NCBI GenBank assembly: GCA_002751075.1
Contig: NAOQ01000258.1
Coordinates: 63,140-98,431 of the forward strand
Direction: 5' to 3'
Length of the DNA stretch: 35,292 nt
DNA from: Ichthyophonus hoferi
Taxonomy: Eukaryota; Opisthokonta; Ichthyosporea; Ichthyophonida; Ichthyophonidae
The position numbers were made by a program, and so were the translations under genes. Positions 12,401 through 23,400 of the stretch are shown piece after piece; the first letter of the stretch is position 1, and every line of letters begins with the position of its first letter. The notes beneath the pieces were generated by a model. It saw only the letters and a program-made list of their open reading frames with translations. It did not search any database and was not told where the DNA came from.

Positions 12401-14364
12401 ATAGGTAGATTCTCCCCACCCCCACCAGGCGAGTGGTTATGGCTATGGCCAAAGGCAAGCTGAGAATATCATATAGGTTAGTGGTCAGATATCATACATC
12501 AATAGTAGACACACAGAGAAATGTATACCAGCCTTAAAACTCTTGCAAGAGGAAAGCTAGTAGTCGGTGTCCAAGGTATGTAGACTATAGGTAATGGGCA
12601 TACAATTATATTGGAGCAGTCAACTACATACACACTCGTGTAGGTATCAATAAATTTAATTCCAAAAGAACTTATCTCTAATGTATTGAGATATGTAATA
12701 TAATATAGGGATAAAAAAAGGGTAGTGTGAGATATAATGCACGTCATTGAATAAGGGGTATAGAATATGTGTCTGTTAATTAGTTCAGCAGTGATCCGAT
12801 CATATTACCTTATCTACTAGGAGCTGAAATAGAAAGCCAGCCACCAGTACTAGACCAATGTAGCCATGCATAGCAGCCCCACACTGTGCCTAGGCCCCAA
12901 TAGGATTAGGGATAGGTAGATGATATTGCATACAACACATCAAGCAGCCAATAGAAAGATGGCATGCCTTCCCATACCAACCATCTAGCTCGATGGCAAT
13001 TAGAATGTGCCATGCTATTATGTAAAATTATACAGTCCAATCATTCATAGTGAAGGTCATCTTCATACAGAAATGCTATTGGTGGGTAGTGTGACCCTAG
13101 TAGTAATGCCTAGCCATAAGGAGTAATCATTGGTTGTCTCTCTCGGTCTCCCTCTATCTAGACCAAGAGGAAAAAGCCATAGTCGTACCACCTGTCCATA
13201 TATGGCAATACCTAGGCAGACATAACAATGCCATCCAAAAAACCCTACTACTTAAACAGAAAACATGTAAATGGACCAAGACCAATCCCGCCTATATTGC
13301 CATTAAAGGCTATGCAGACTACATGCCATATACTCCTAGAGCCTTACAGGGTGATCATGGCCTCGTTGCTCCCCTGCATGTACATCCCCGTGTCCAGGGG
13401 GTGGCACTATGGGAGAGGGGTAGTTTATTATTGGCTCCACTACACTGGTTACTAGTAATGGGTAATGCTAGAGCTCTACCCTGGGATAGGCTATAGCCTA
13501 CACAGTGAATAGCTAGAAATAAGGTAAAATATAGAGGAGAGAAAGTATTGTGTACATGTAGGACATGATGTAGGAATGATTGTCCATTTCTATCTATCTA
13601 TCCATATATATGCATGTCCAGTTGTACTAAAAGGATGCATATTTAATACTACCAGGACTATCGCTCCCCTATACCTATCCATATATCACTCTTTATCCCT
13701 CTCATACGTCTAGGAGGAAATGCCAAACCACGCTCTCCATTCTCCGCCAAGAAGGTTTATATATATTTATAGAAAAGCACATATAGGTACATAAACATAA
13801 AAACACCCAAAAGAATATATATAAATGCCCATATAACCCTCTAATACCAATATACATCTTGAAGTTAAGCACACAGGGGATCTTACTACTGTATAGAGTC
13901 TGCATTCCCTCAGGAATAATCACTGCCAAAGCTGTACCAACCAGTAAGCCAGCCCCTAGAATATTACACAGCTGTGTGATTGTACCTATAAGTTCTGATG
14001 CATCTCCTAGCCTCACCCTCCATACTTGGCATACTAAAACATACCTGCATGCCATAAAGCTGCTACAATACATGCATAAAGGCTGAATACGCTATAGGAT
14101 ACCTCTCCTTTTCCCGCCTATTAAGACTACCTCTCCCAGTTCTGCATTACTAGGCCTGTTGCAAGTGCTAAACTATTAACTAAATCCACAATAGAATCAA
14201 CTAAAAGGTAGCGTTATCAATCAACCAGCGGACACTCTTTCTTGCCCTACCTGTATATTTTTTTCCGAGAGGTTCATGGTTAAGGGCAGGGACCCTGCTA
14301 GGAAAGAGCCCCCCAACATGGCCAGACTAAGGCCTATCAGGCCAAATAGTTCACTGCCTGACAT
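9485..14364 (-). CDS. SLC39A9: Zinc transporter ZIP9 (SLC39A9), complete, 9 exons
   Basis: Nine exons join in phase to 304 residues, against about 307 in human ZIP9: 14364-14251, 13971-13887, 13406-13348, 12889-12809, 12459-12333, 11739-11654, 10913-10858, 10080-9954, 9664-9485 (TAG). All introns are GT-AG (279-777 bases). ZIP9 moves zinc into the cytosol across Golgi/secretory and plasma membranes; in vertebrates it is also reported as a membrane androgen receptor. Visible landmarks: [19 protein letters not shown] (TM1), [20 protein letters not shown] (TM2), His-rich loop exon [38 protein letters not shown] (TM3), [25 protein letters not shown] and [14 protein letters not shown] (paired metal-site helices TM4-5), and the terminal SMGHHH resembling human SVGHQH. 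The start is ATG at 14364, aligned with the family N-terminus. It appears intact and full length. Confidence 0.95.
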
Positions 14365-16002
14365 AACACGTAAGGCGTAGACCGACCAAAAGGGTCAACT
14401 ACAATACAGAACCTCACAGGAAAATAGAGGCCATAAAATAGAAAATAGGGGTAATATAACAATAACGGGTAATGAAAGTTAACAGGGTTTTTTCAAAGAC
14501 ATATTAATCAAGACCGCGGGAATGCTAGTGCGCATACCATGCTATATCTTCCTATATCATAGTCCATTTGAGTATATCCTGCTATATCCGAACAGATCTT
14601 GGTACATCCTACTATGTCATACATTGCAATTAAGGAATTTATTCCCAGTACATACCTATTACAGATATATAGCTCTCGATAATTGGATTGTTATGGTTCA
14701 AAGATAAACTATTATATCTAAAGAGATGACAAAGATATCGTATTATAATTATATTATACTAAATAAGAAATATAAACTGTAATGGTTATTCTGAATAAGG
14801 ATGAAAGGTACCTTTATGAGAAGACAATCCTTTGCGTGTGCGAGTTTATTCTTGGATTAACCTCCAACTAGGGAGAAAGAGATTATGCATTGCATAGATC
14901 GGAGGAGAAACTAATAGGTGGTTGCATAGCTATTACTATATTCATATAAAGTTATACAATATTTATATATTAATATAAAGTTGTACAATTATTAATATAT
15001 TAATATATAATTAGAAAATTATTTAATTTATTAATATAGGGTAAGATAAAATTATTAGTTTATTAGAACATAATGCACAAAGTTGTAGATAGTCGTGCAA
15101 AATATTTCTTATCGTAATAATATAAATTTTTATCTTTAGAGCCATTTTTAATCTATAGACCCCCTTGTAATCTGATGACTGAATTTTACCACCATTATTC
15201 CTCACCGCCTTATCTTTCTTGATTCAAATTCCTTTTCTTTCTAAGATCATTATCCAGGTAGTACTAAATCAATTTTGCATTTGCTTATACCCGAACGCGG
15301 GATGGCGGGGCGTGGCTAATAAATAAAGTACAGTTTGTTTTTGTTAATTTGCTTTATTTTTAGCTATGTAATATGTAATATTTGTTTATTATTTATTTAA
15401 TATTTCTTTTTAAGGATTTTTAACAATTAAAAGTAGTGTAAGCTACAACAACATAGGCACACTCACTTACCTGACTGAAAATATTAACCACCAATCCATT
15501 ATTTGTATGGTCATAGATAAGACCCAGTCTCAATCTCATCCGATCCCACAGAGCCGGTCATGTGTCCAGTCTTTATTACTGCCATCGGGTCACCGTGCTA
15601 AACAAAAGATAATAATACGTATTGGCATTTTCATCTTCATTATTTTGGAACATACTTAAAAAAAGAAAAATAACTGAAGGCCCATATACTGTAAAGATTG
15701 TACTAAAGCATACTTAGGCATATGTATCATAACTCACATGACCTGTGAAGCCAAATATATAAACACCCAATACGTTTTACCTCCAAGGGTTAATATATGT
15801 ACATAGATAAAAGGTTTTTCTTTATAACCCTGGCTGGCCAAAATAGATAGTAACATCTTTAGCCGTGTAGTCATATATAGTGATGGTGGGAGCCAATAAT
15901 TAAGTACTATATATACCATGCAATTCCATGGGAGGACTTCATCGCTTACAAAAAAACACATCTTACATGGGGGTCTATTATATGAAATACAGGCCCCCTA
16001 GT
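14365..16002. other. Divergent intergenic region between ZIP9 and USP7
   Basis: Both genes point away from this region, so it should hold both promoters. I see no TATA box or other element I would defend. 14520-14620 carries loosely repeated ctatatcc/cctatatc units, 14943-15045 an AT-rich tandem repeat, and 15290-15315 a small GC-rich patch (aacgcgggatggcggggcg). The rest is AT-rich without coding signal. Confidence 0.6.
14943..15045. repeat. AT-rich tandem repeat, about 30-bp unit
   Basis: Three imperfect units start at 14943, 14971 and 15001, with a partial fourth at 15031. They share the pattern taatataaagttgtacaat / attaatatat, with increasing drift. Period is 28-30 bases. It lies in the ZIP9-USP7 intergenic region. 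Confidence 0.6.
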
Positions 16003-16055
16003 ATGGCTAATGGCGCGCTAGAGCACCCATCTATTGTTACCCCTATAAACCCCAG
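16003..16055 (+). CDS. USP7: Candidate first coding exon of USP7
   Basis: An ATG with A at -3 and G at +4 opens a short GC-rich frame (MANGALEHPSIVTPINP) ending in a strong donor, cag|gtaggt. It is the best ATG upstream of the USP7 body, whose first certain exon (16951) has no in-frame ATG. The phases do not match directly: this exon leaves two bases over, while 16951 needs one. Either a small exon lies between 16056 and 16950, or the true start is elsewhere, for example ATG 16410 with a donor after its seventh base. Confidence 0.35.
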
Positions 16056-16855
16056 GTAGGTGTAATTTGCTTGGTCTCCTTGGCATTGGTTCTTATCTCA
16101 TACCACAGAACATTATGTTTCAGAATAAATAAGCAGAATATACTGGTACTATACCTCCAATACTATATTGCTAACTATTTCTTGCCCTGCTGGTGTGGTT
16201 TTCAATCCTTTTATCTTTTATATATGTTGACCGAGGAGTCGTTATACAAGTTTTACAAATGCTCCTCCCAGCAGCCCCATTGTGTTTGTTGCGCAGGTGA
16301 TGATTGTGACCACTGCTTTGTCTTGACTGGCACTAAGCCCGTGTTTATTTTAACCAAGTCAAGCTGGGTGGGATTCTGACTAGGGATAATTCCCTTGTAG
16401 GCCAAGGCCATGGTAGGTGTTCCGTCCCTCCTCCTCTCTAAGGCTCTAGCCCATATACTTGCCTTCAAGATAGTAACTATCACATTGGGAATGTTCTGGT
16501 GGATATATAGCCCTGAGGGTCACCACGCCAACCTCTATCCATGCATAAACGACACATTTGTTTTATTTCTCTACTTCTATTTTATCTTCTTTGCTTATGC
16601 ATATATGTAGATTTATGCCTTCTCTACCTGTATATATACGAGGTGGAAGGCCCCTCTATTCCCTTGTGTATAGGCACTCACCTATATGTACATGTCACAA
16701 ATCAATCATAGAACTCACCTTCACTTCATACTAGTAGGATAGCTTCCCCATCCCTTAGAGATTAAAGATAGATAGTAATCTTCTGGGTACCTTAACACCA
16801 CAATGTCTTGTATGTCACCTTGTATTGTTAGTAACATGTACTAACAATAATTACT

Positions 16856-16920
16856 CTTTCTCTCTCTCTCTCTCCCTCTCTCTCTATCTATCTATCTATC
16901 TCTATCTATCAATCTCTCTG
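16856..16920. repeat. (CT)n/(TCTA)n microsatellite before a USP7 acceptor
   Basis: A run of tctctctc and tctatctatc units about 30 bases upstream of the acceptor at 16949-16950. It is a long pyrimidine-rich tract on the coding strand and likely varies in length between individuals. Confidence 0.9.
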
Positions 16921-16950
16921 TACTAACAATATATACTATCTTTTTTTTAG

Positions 16951-17476
16951 GCGATAAGCCGACGAGTCCTGTGGCTCCTGTTGCCACAGAGGCACCCAAG
17001 AGGGGACAGACACCCCCACCAGTCTCTGACCTCAACGAGCTACCTAAGAGAGGACCTACACCCACGGCTCTTGAAGCCAAAGAGGAACCTAAGAAAGAGG
17101 AACCCAAGAAGGGACATGTATCACATAAACCGAGCTGGTCAGGCAGATTTCTGTCAAACAAGGACCCTAACCTACCGGCTGACCCTGATGTAAAGGAGAG
17201 GAAGGGCCACACACCCCATAGAAGTACAGACTTGAGGCACTTATCACAAAACATCAGGCATTTAATATCCAACCAGTCATCAAAACATGCATTAGAGGAG
17301 AGGAATGACCATGACACACACAAGAAGGGGAGTAAAGAAGGGACCGACAATAGCGGGGACCTAGGAGGAGATGGCAAGAACCAGAAGGGAGAAGGCGATA
17401 AAGATAAAGAGGAAAGGGTTGACAGTGGAGAGGAGGGTGTCTCTGCTGTAGTGGCAGAGCTTGAACCTGGTCTTTG
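16951..17476 (+). other. USP7: USP7 N-terminal low-complexity charged exon
   Basis: A 174-codon exon with 2 bases over at each end. It encodes a disordered region rich in Lys, Glu, Pro and Gly, with two copies of PKRGxTP, then [11 protein letters not shown], and later [17 protein letters not shown]. The acceptor follows a run of eight T; the donor is g|gtgagt. Phase joins it to the exon at 17872 through a TG|C codon. Human USP7 has a short acidic, Gln-rich leader here; this one is far longer and basic/acidic mixed. It may carry nuclear-localisation or interaction motifs, but no specific signal is proven. Confidence 0.8.
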
Positions 17477-20400
17477 GTGAGTCACCCTGGGTATGGGTAG
17501 GTCCGAGATAGGCAAATAGCTAATAATGTTGCTCCAAGATCACTTATATATAATATGTGTGTGTGTATGTAGTGAGCACCTCTGTCTCTTATTGGTCTTT
17601 TCTGCGTCATCTTCTCTCCTTACTTTCCTGTTTAGTACATTACATTGTATATGGACTATGGAGGGCACACGATGGACGGCTCTACACTGCCAGAGTTACA
17701 CAGTACCAATGTCTAGTATTTAAAAATATTTTTAATGATTGGTTTCCGCCTTTGTTGGTTGTGAGTGGCGGCCTATTCTATCACTATATACAATGCGTTT
17801 GTGTGGGATGGTAGGGAATACACATCCATCCTACATGTTGTAGACATCGAGGTATCTCCCTCACTCCACAGCTCCGAATGGGTAGATACTAATAGCCAGG
17901 GTGATAGGGAAGGGCAGGAACCACCGCATGAGATTGACGACAACGAGGTGGTAGCCTCAGGGACCCTGCACCTTGCTATTAAACACTGGGACCAGGTCAC
18001 CACCCCCAAGGTCCTGGGTGACTTGGTGGTTATAGGAGACCATGAGTGGCGTCTGATGTGCTTCCCTCGGGGCAACACCAACCATGACTATTTGGCCGTC
18101 TTTGTAGAACTAATAGGCAGTACTACTATGCCACCCACCTGGGCCAAGTAGGTGGTTATATGGTTCCACTGTGGCTGTCGTGGTGTGGGTGACGAGTGTG
18201 CAAGCGTGTATAGGGTATATGGTGCATATACGGTGTATAGTGTATATAGGGTATATAGTGTGTGCAGTCTATATAGGATATGTAGTGTATATACGGTATA
18301 TACAATGGCCTTTATGTATCATTTTTAGCCCCTGTTGCATGCTGTGGTCTGGGACAAAGCATTCTATATAGTAAGAGAGCACAGGCCTACCTGTATATAG
18401 CATCCATTCTACATGATATATCCATATCTAGACATAGAAATATGTTAACCAATAAAAAGATAGCATGCATTTCATTTATGAAGTGATCAGCACATCTCAA
18501 CTACAATCCGATTGGTCTAAACGATGAGTATAGTGAGTTTATTGATAGAGATTATTGGGTTATTTTGAGCCAGCTAGATAGCTAGGTATGATTGGAGCTC
18601 TGGGAAGGGAATATAGGTGTATATATATAATAATAGTATAGTCTAGTATAAATATATATCTATAGAATAGTGTAGTATAGTATAAGTATGTANNNNNNNN
18701 NNNNNNNNNNNNNNNNNAAATATATGTGTATAGTAATAGTATAATATAGGCTAACAGGCGGTGGGGCAGATACGTGCACTTTTACATTTGCCTCAAGTCA
18801 GTTTTTCCTCACAAGAGCCTCTACAAGGGGACCTACATCCGGTTTACTCAGGGCCTATCCGATTGGGGCTTTACGAAGTTTATTGCTCTCTCTGAGTTAG
18901 AGAACAGTTCAAGAGGCCTGCTAGCCCCAGGCAATACTCTCACTATAGAGGCTAAGGTCACTATTGCCGCACGCTACGGCCCGCAGTGGCCTGTTCCCAC
19001 ATCCTACGACTCTAAACTGGAGACAGGGTTTGTAGGCCTGCACAACCAGGGCGCCACATGCTATATGAACTCTATCCTGCAAACCCTGTACTGCGTCACT
19101 GAGTTAAGAGCGGCAGTTTATGCCATCAATACAGAGGTAAGTACAGTGTGTGCCCTAGGATAGTCTGACTAGTAGGTAGGTTGTTAGATAGGTGGGTAAG
19201 TAGGTTGTTAGATAGTTAGGTAGGTAGGTAGGTAAGTAGATTATAAATGCAAATAGGCACCCACCCTACCCCAGTAGATGTATTATGACTAATATTATTA
19301 TTACTATTATTAATGTTATTACCTTATGGCCCAATTCCAGGCTGTATAGAAGGACCTACCACCTATTAGAGAGTACTAAGTTGTGTACCGTGACAGGTCA
19401 TTGGTAGTAGGCATGTTGTCATGACCACAACTATATTATTTAGCCAAACTATCCTATTAACATCTAGGGTACGTATACAGGATGACAATGCACCAACCAG
19501 TGTGCCCCTAGCCCTGCAACGAATATTCTTTCAGCTGCAGATGTCAAAGGACACTGTAGACACCACAGAACTGACCAGGTCCTTTGGGTGGAACACCCTG
19601 GATGCCTTCATGCAGCATGATGTACAGGTACTAGCTAGGGCCTGTTGACCTTACGTTGCTGTAATGGGTTAATAGTGAATAGTATGCTGTAGACTGTGGC
19701 CTGGCTGGCCAGGGGCCTACAGTCCCTCTAACTGATGCACATTAACACTCGTATATAGGCGGGTCTAGGGGAGACTAATATAAACATTGTTGCATGTCTT
19801 TCTTTACTTTTCTGCATATGCATGTGTGTATAGTGTAGATCGATAGATATATACTGGCCTGCAGGCATTATGGCTGTGAATATCGCTTAGTTTAGGCACT
19901 TCTTCTCTGCCTGCCTCCTAAAGGAAAGGATCTCCCATATATAGGGTAACTAGCCAATGAGGCAGGGTTTCATTGCTAACACGTTGCTATGGATACGGGT
20001 AGGAATTTAACCGTGTGTTGTGTGACAATCTGGAGATGAAGATGAGGGGTACGCCCTTGGATGGGACTATATGCCGGCTGTTTTGCGGGAGTATGAAGTC
20101 TTATGTAAAGTGCATCTCTGTCCCCTCCGAGTCTACCCGGACCGAGCAGTACTATGACATCCAGCTGAACGTCAAGGTGGGCATCATACATCCTACTTGC
20201 CTGATTAACAGGCCGTGTGTGAATAGGGTGTAGGGTGGACAGGCCTCTCAGTGGGGCAGGGGGACGGTCACTGACTGTATGTATATATGCGATGCAGGGC
20301 ATGGAGGATATCTATGCCTCCTTTGAGGACTATATCAGTGTAGAGACTCTGACTGGCGACAACATGTATCGAGCTGAAGGCTATGGTTTGCAGGAGGCCC

Positions 20401-23400
20401 GCAAGGGGGTTGTCTTTCAGTCATTCCCCCCTGTACTGCATATACAGCTTAAGAGGTTTGAGTATGACTTGGAGGCTGACACGATGGTGAAAGTAAATGA
20501 TCACTATAAATTCAATGACCACATCAATCTTGACAGGCATGTCCCCTCTCCCTCTCCTTCCCTCCTTCTCTCCCTTCTTTCTTCATTTCCGCTATAATAG
20601 ATCTACCCTCTCCTACCCCTTTATATCCTCTATACATTAGCATGTACTAGGACATATAGTCCTATCATTGACCTGGGGTATGAAGATAGGTTCTTGGAAA
20701 CCCCTGAAGACACCCCGGCCGACTACACCCTACACTCTGTCCTGGTACATGCGGGGGACCTGCATGGCGGGCATTATGTGGCCTACCTGCGGCCTATGCT
20801 GAAGGATGTGTGGTACCGCTTTGACGATGCCTGTGTTACCCGGAGCTCAGCCAAACATGCTATGGCTGACAACTTTGGCTTTGATATGTGTGACCTAGCC
20901 AAGACCCCTAGCCTCGGGCCAGGCCGGGGCCGCACCGACCGCAGGTTTACTAATGCCTACATGCTAGCCTATATTCGTGATAGTATGGCCCCGTCTGTGC
21001 TGAATCCCTTAGGGCCAAGTGATATTCCTCGCCATTTGGTGGAGAGATTTACAATGGAAGCTGCCGAGTTGGACAAGAAGCGCAAGGAGCAGGAAGAGGA
21101 TCATAATCATATGACCATTAAGGTGGCTAACAGACATTGTACCCTGTATATGGGCTGAGGGGGTGGTTAGTGATTATCTCACTACTGGGTTATAACAGGG
21201 TAGGCTAGTGATCGTCTCACTGCTAGATTCTAGGGGTGTGGATTGGTTGTACTACCTACATATCATTTGAGAGGTTTATAATATTGTAATGTATAATGTA
21301 TAATGACATGGCTTGGGGTAGGTGGCCCAAGAGAAACATTTTGCACAGTGGCACGAGTATGACCTGTGTGGGCGTACTCCCGACAACCTCCTGACCCTCA
21401 ATGTACATAAGATGACACCGTGGAGCAGGCTGAAGGCCCAGATAGCCAGCCAGACAGGGGTGGCACTACCAAACCAGAGGCTGTGGATGTTTATCCAACG
21501 CCGCAATACCGCCAACAGGCCGGAGTCTGTTATTACTGTGCCTGCTGAGCAAGACCCTCCCATTTTCCAGTTAGCATCCAGAATAGCTGGAACTAAGAGG
21601 CAATGGTGGTTATTCTTGGAGGTGGGTGTGGAAGGGAAGGGATTGTATTATGTTATGTCTTACATAACACACACAGAGAAGGGGAGGGAAGTGTATTAAT
21701 ATTCACTACAACGTATTTTACAGGAAGGTTCAGATGGAGTGCTGCCACCAATAGACAGGGATAGTTGTCTGGTGTTTATCAAGTACTATAGTACCAAAGA
21801 CCAGACCTTGCAGTATGTAGGCCATTTATGGGTACGTTCTAAGGACCCCATCTCATCTCTCTACCCTTCTATGAGCAGCCTGGCAGGACTCTCCGTGGAT
21901 ACAGATATTGATGTATATGTGGAACGGGAGGTAGGTTGTGAGGATTGTACAGTGTATATGTATGTACACCACTGCTCTTGCATTTTGTGTGTATTACTAT
22001 AACTGCCTTATCTCCAAGTTGTGTGAAGGCCTAAGCATGTCCGATCTTTTAACACTGGAAGGTGCCTCCTGCCTATGAGCAAAGGGGTATGGTGTCGTTG
22101 TGTTTACCATATGGCACAATAGAAAGCAGCCAAGGTAGGGAGTGCGCAGAATAATGGGGGAGTGTCTACTACGGTCTCCTCAGTGTGAAGTCCTTGTAAT
22201 AGAACTGTCAACGAGAGAGAGTTCTGATTATAGTTAGGCTTGTAAAGACCCACTCCTCCCTATGCTATTCCGATTATTACTTGTCCTACTTTTTCCATCG
22301 CTAATCCTGTGGTTCCCTCTCCACCACACCCTCCTATGTTTATTATTTCTACTCTTCCCTCTGGTCTTAGGTGGGTATGGTAAACCCTTGCTATGCCAAA
22401 CAAACTGTGATGGAGGCCCGCCTGTCAACTGGAGACATCCTTTCCTTTGAACAGCGACCAACTGAAGCAGGCCCGAAGGCCCTGGGGCCTGTGAAGAGTA
22501 GATTAGCCCAATATTACCTATACCTCGATGATCGTGTCGATGTAACCTTCTCTAGCTATGCATATTACATTGCCTCTCGCCACCACAGTGCAGGGATTAT
22601 TATTACCGATGCCTCTACAGACTGCAATAATCACCCCTTATCCCACGCTAGTCACCAGTCTGTCTCTTCTGATACACACCTTCTATCAACCACACAGCCA
22701 ACAAATACTAAGGCCCTGGGCAGTAGTGAATCGCTTGAGATTAGTGAATTAGATGCACGCTCTGGCACTGTGTCCTCCCTGGGGGATACGCTGGGCAGCC
22801 AAGGGACCTATGCTTCCAAACTAAGTCTCGACACCACCCTCAATTCACCATTACCTGGGATAGTTACGGGTTTGGGAGGAGATCAAAAGCTTGTGTGCCA
22901 ATTATCTAAAAGGGCAGACTACAACACAGTGGCTAACAAGGTGGGGGAATGGCTGGAGATCGACCCGGAGTATCTCCGATTCTATAGTCATGACCCATAC
23001 CTTAACAGGCCAGGCCCAGCCATATTAAGGAAGGGGCTACAGATAGAGAACCTGGCTCAGATGCTAGGCTCTACATCCCTTGGGAGTGACCCCACCATGG
23101 CGGCCAGAGGTACCTTATATTATGAGGTGCTTCCAATCCCCCTGTCTGAGATGGAAACCAAACATGTCATTACCCTGCAATGGCGGACTGCCAATGGTGA
23201 TGTCCGTGATCTAAGCCCCATTCTAATGAGTGCTACATCCACAGTGGCCGACCTTCTTTGTAGCCTACGTCGACATGTTACACTTTCCCCTACAGGTACA
23301 GGAGTCCTGAGACTACTTGAAGTCTGCCACGATTCTATCAAACGGATAATCTTGCCTGATACGCCTGTGGCTGAACTGCCAACCTATTTTGGTGTAACAC

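Larger units (their letters stand above)
17872..18970 (+). other. USP7: USP7 MATH/TRAF-like domain (exons 17872-18147 and start of 18758-19136)
   Basis: After an acidic lead-in ([11 protein letters not shown]) the domain opens with [12 protein letters not shown], matching human ATFQFTVERFSR. It passes through [25 protein letters not shown] and [14 protein letters not shown], and ends with [13 protein letters not shown]. This domain binds substrates through P/A/E-x-x-S peptides; the Asp-Trp pair of DWGF lines that pocket in human USP7 (Asp164/Trp165) and is present. The intron between the two exons carries simple repeats and the assembly gap. Confidence 0.88.
19019..21010 (+). other. USP7: USP7 catalytic (USP) domain, spread over five exons
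   Basis: Runs from [17 protein letters not shown] in exon 18758-19136 through exons 19481-19627 ([29 protein letters not shown]), 20003-20176 ([20 protein letters not shown]), 20298-20536 ([27 protein letters not shown]) and 20651-21122 ([39 protein letters not shown]). Catalytic Cys, His and Asp are all in place, so the enzyme should be active. Exon borders at 19136, 19627 and 20176 are all phase 0. Confidence 0.93.

Noticed and set aside
13134-13496. 120-codon plus-strand frame
   Set aside because: It lies antisense to ZIP9 exon 3 and its introns, and has no recognisable domain.
16071-16379. Plus-strand frame with a Cys-rich end as a possible USP7 exon
   Set aside because: It could be entered in phase from 16055, but it has no similarity to USP7, reads as hydrophobic translated AT-rich DNA, and offers no good donor before its stop.
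16253-16483. Minus-strand 76-codon frame as an extra exon of a neighbouring gene
   Set aside because: ZIP9 is already complete with its start at 14364, and no splice partners or known family were found.
16892-17515. 207-codon minus-strand frame
   Set aside because: It is the antisense shadow of the repetitive, GC-rich USP7 N-terminal exon; its Ser/Pro/Leu-rich content mirrors Lys/Glu/Pro codons on the plus strand, which join in phase with the MATH domain.
19171-19240. Interstitial telomere-like repeat
   Set aside because: The units are TAGG/TTAGATA, not a regular TTAGGG array.
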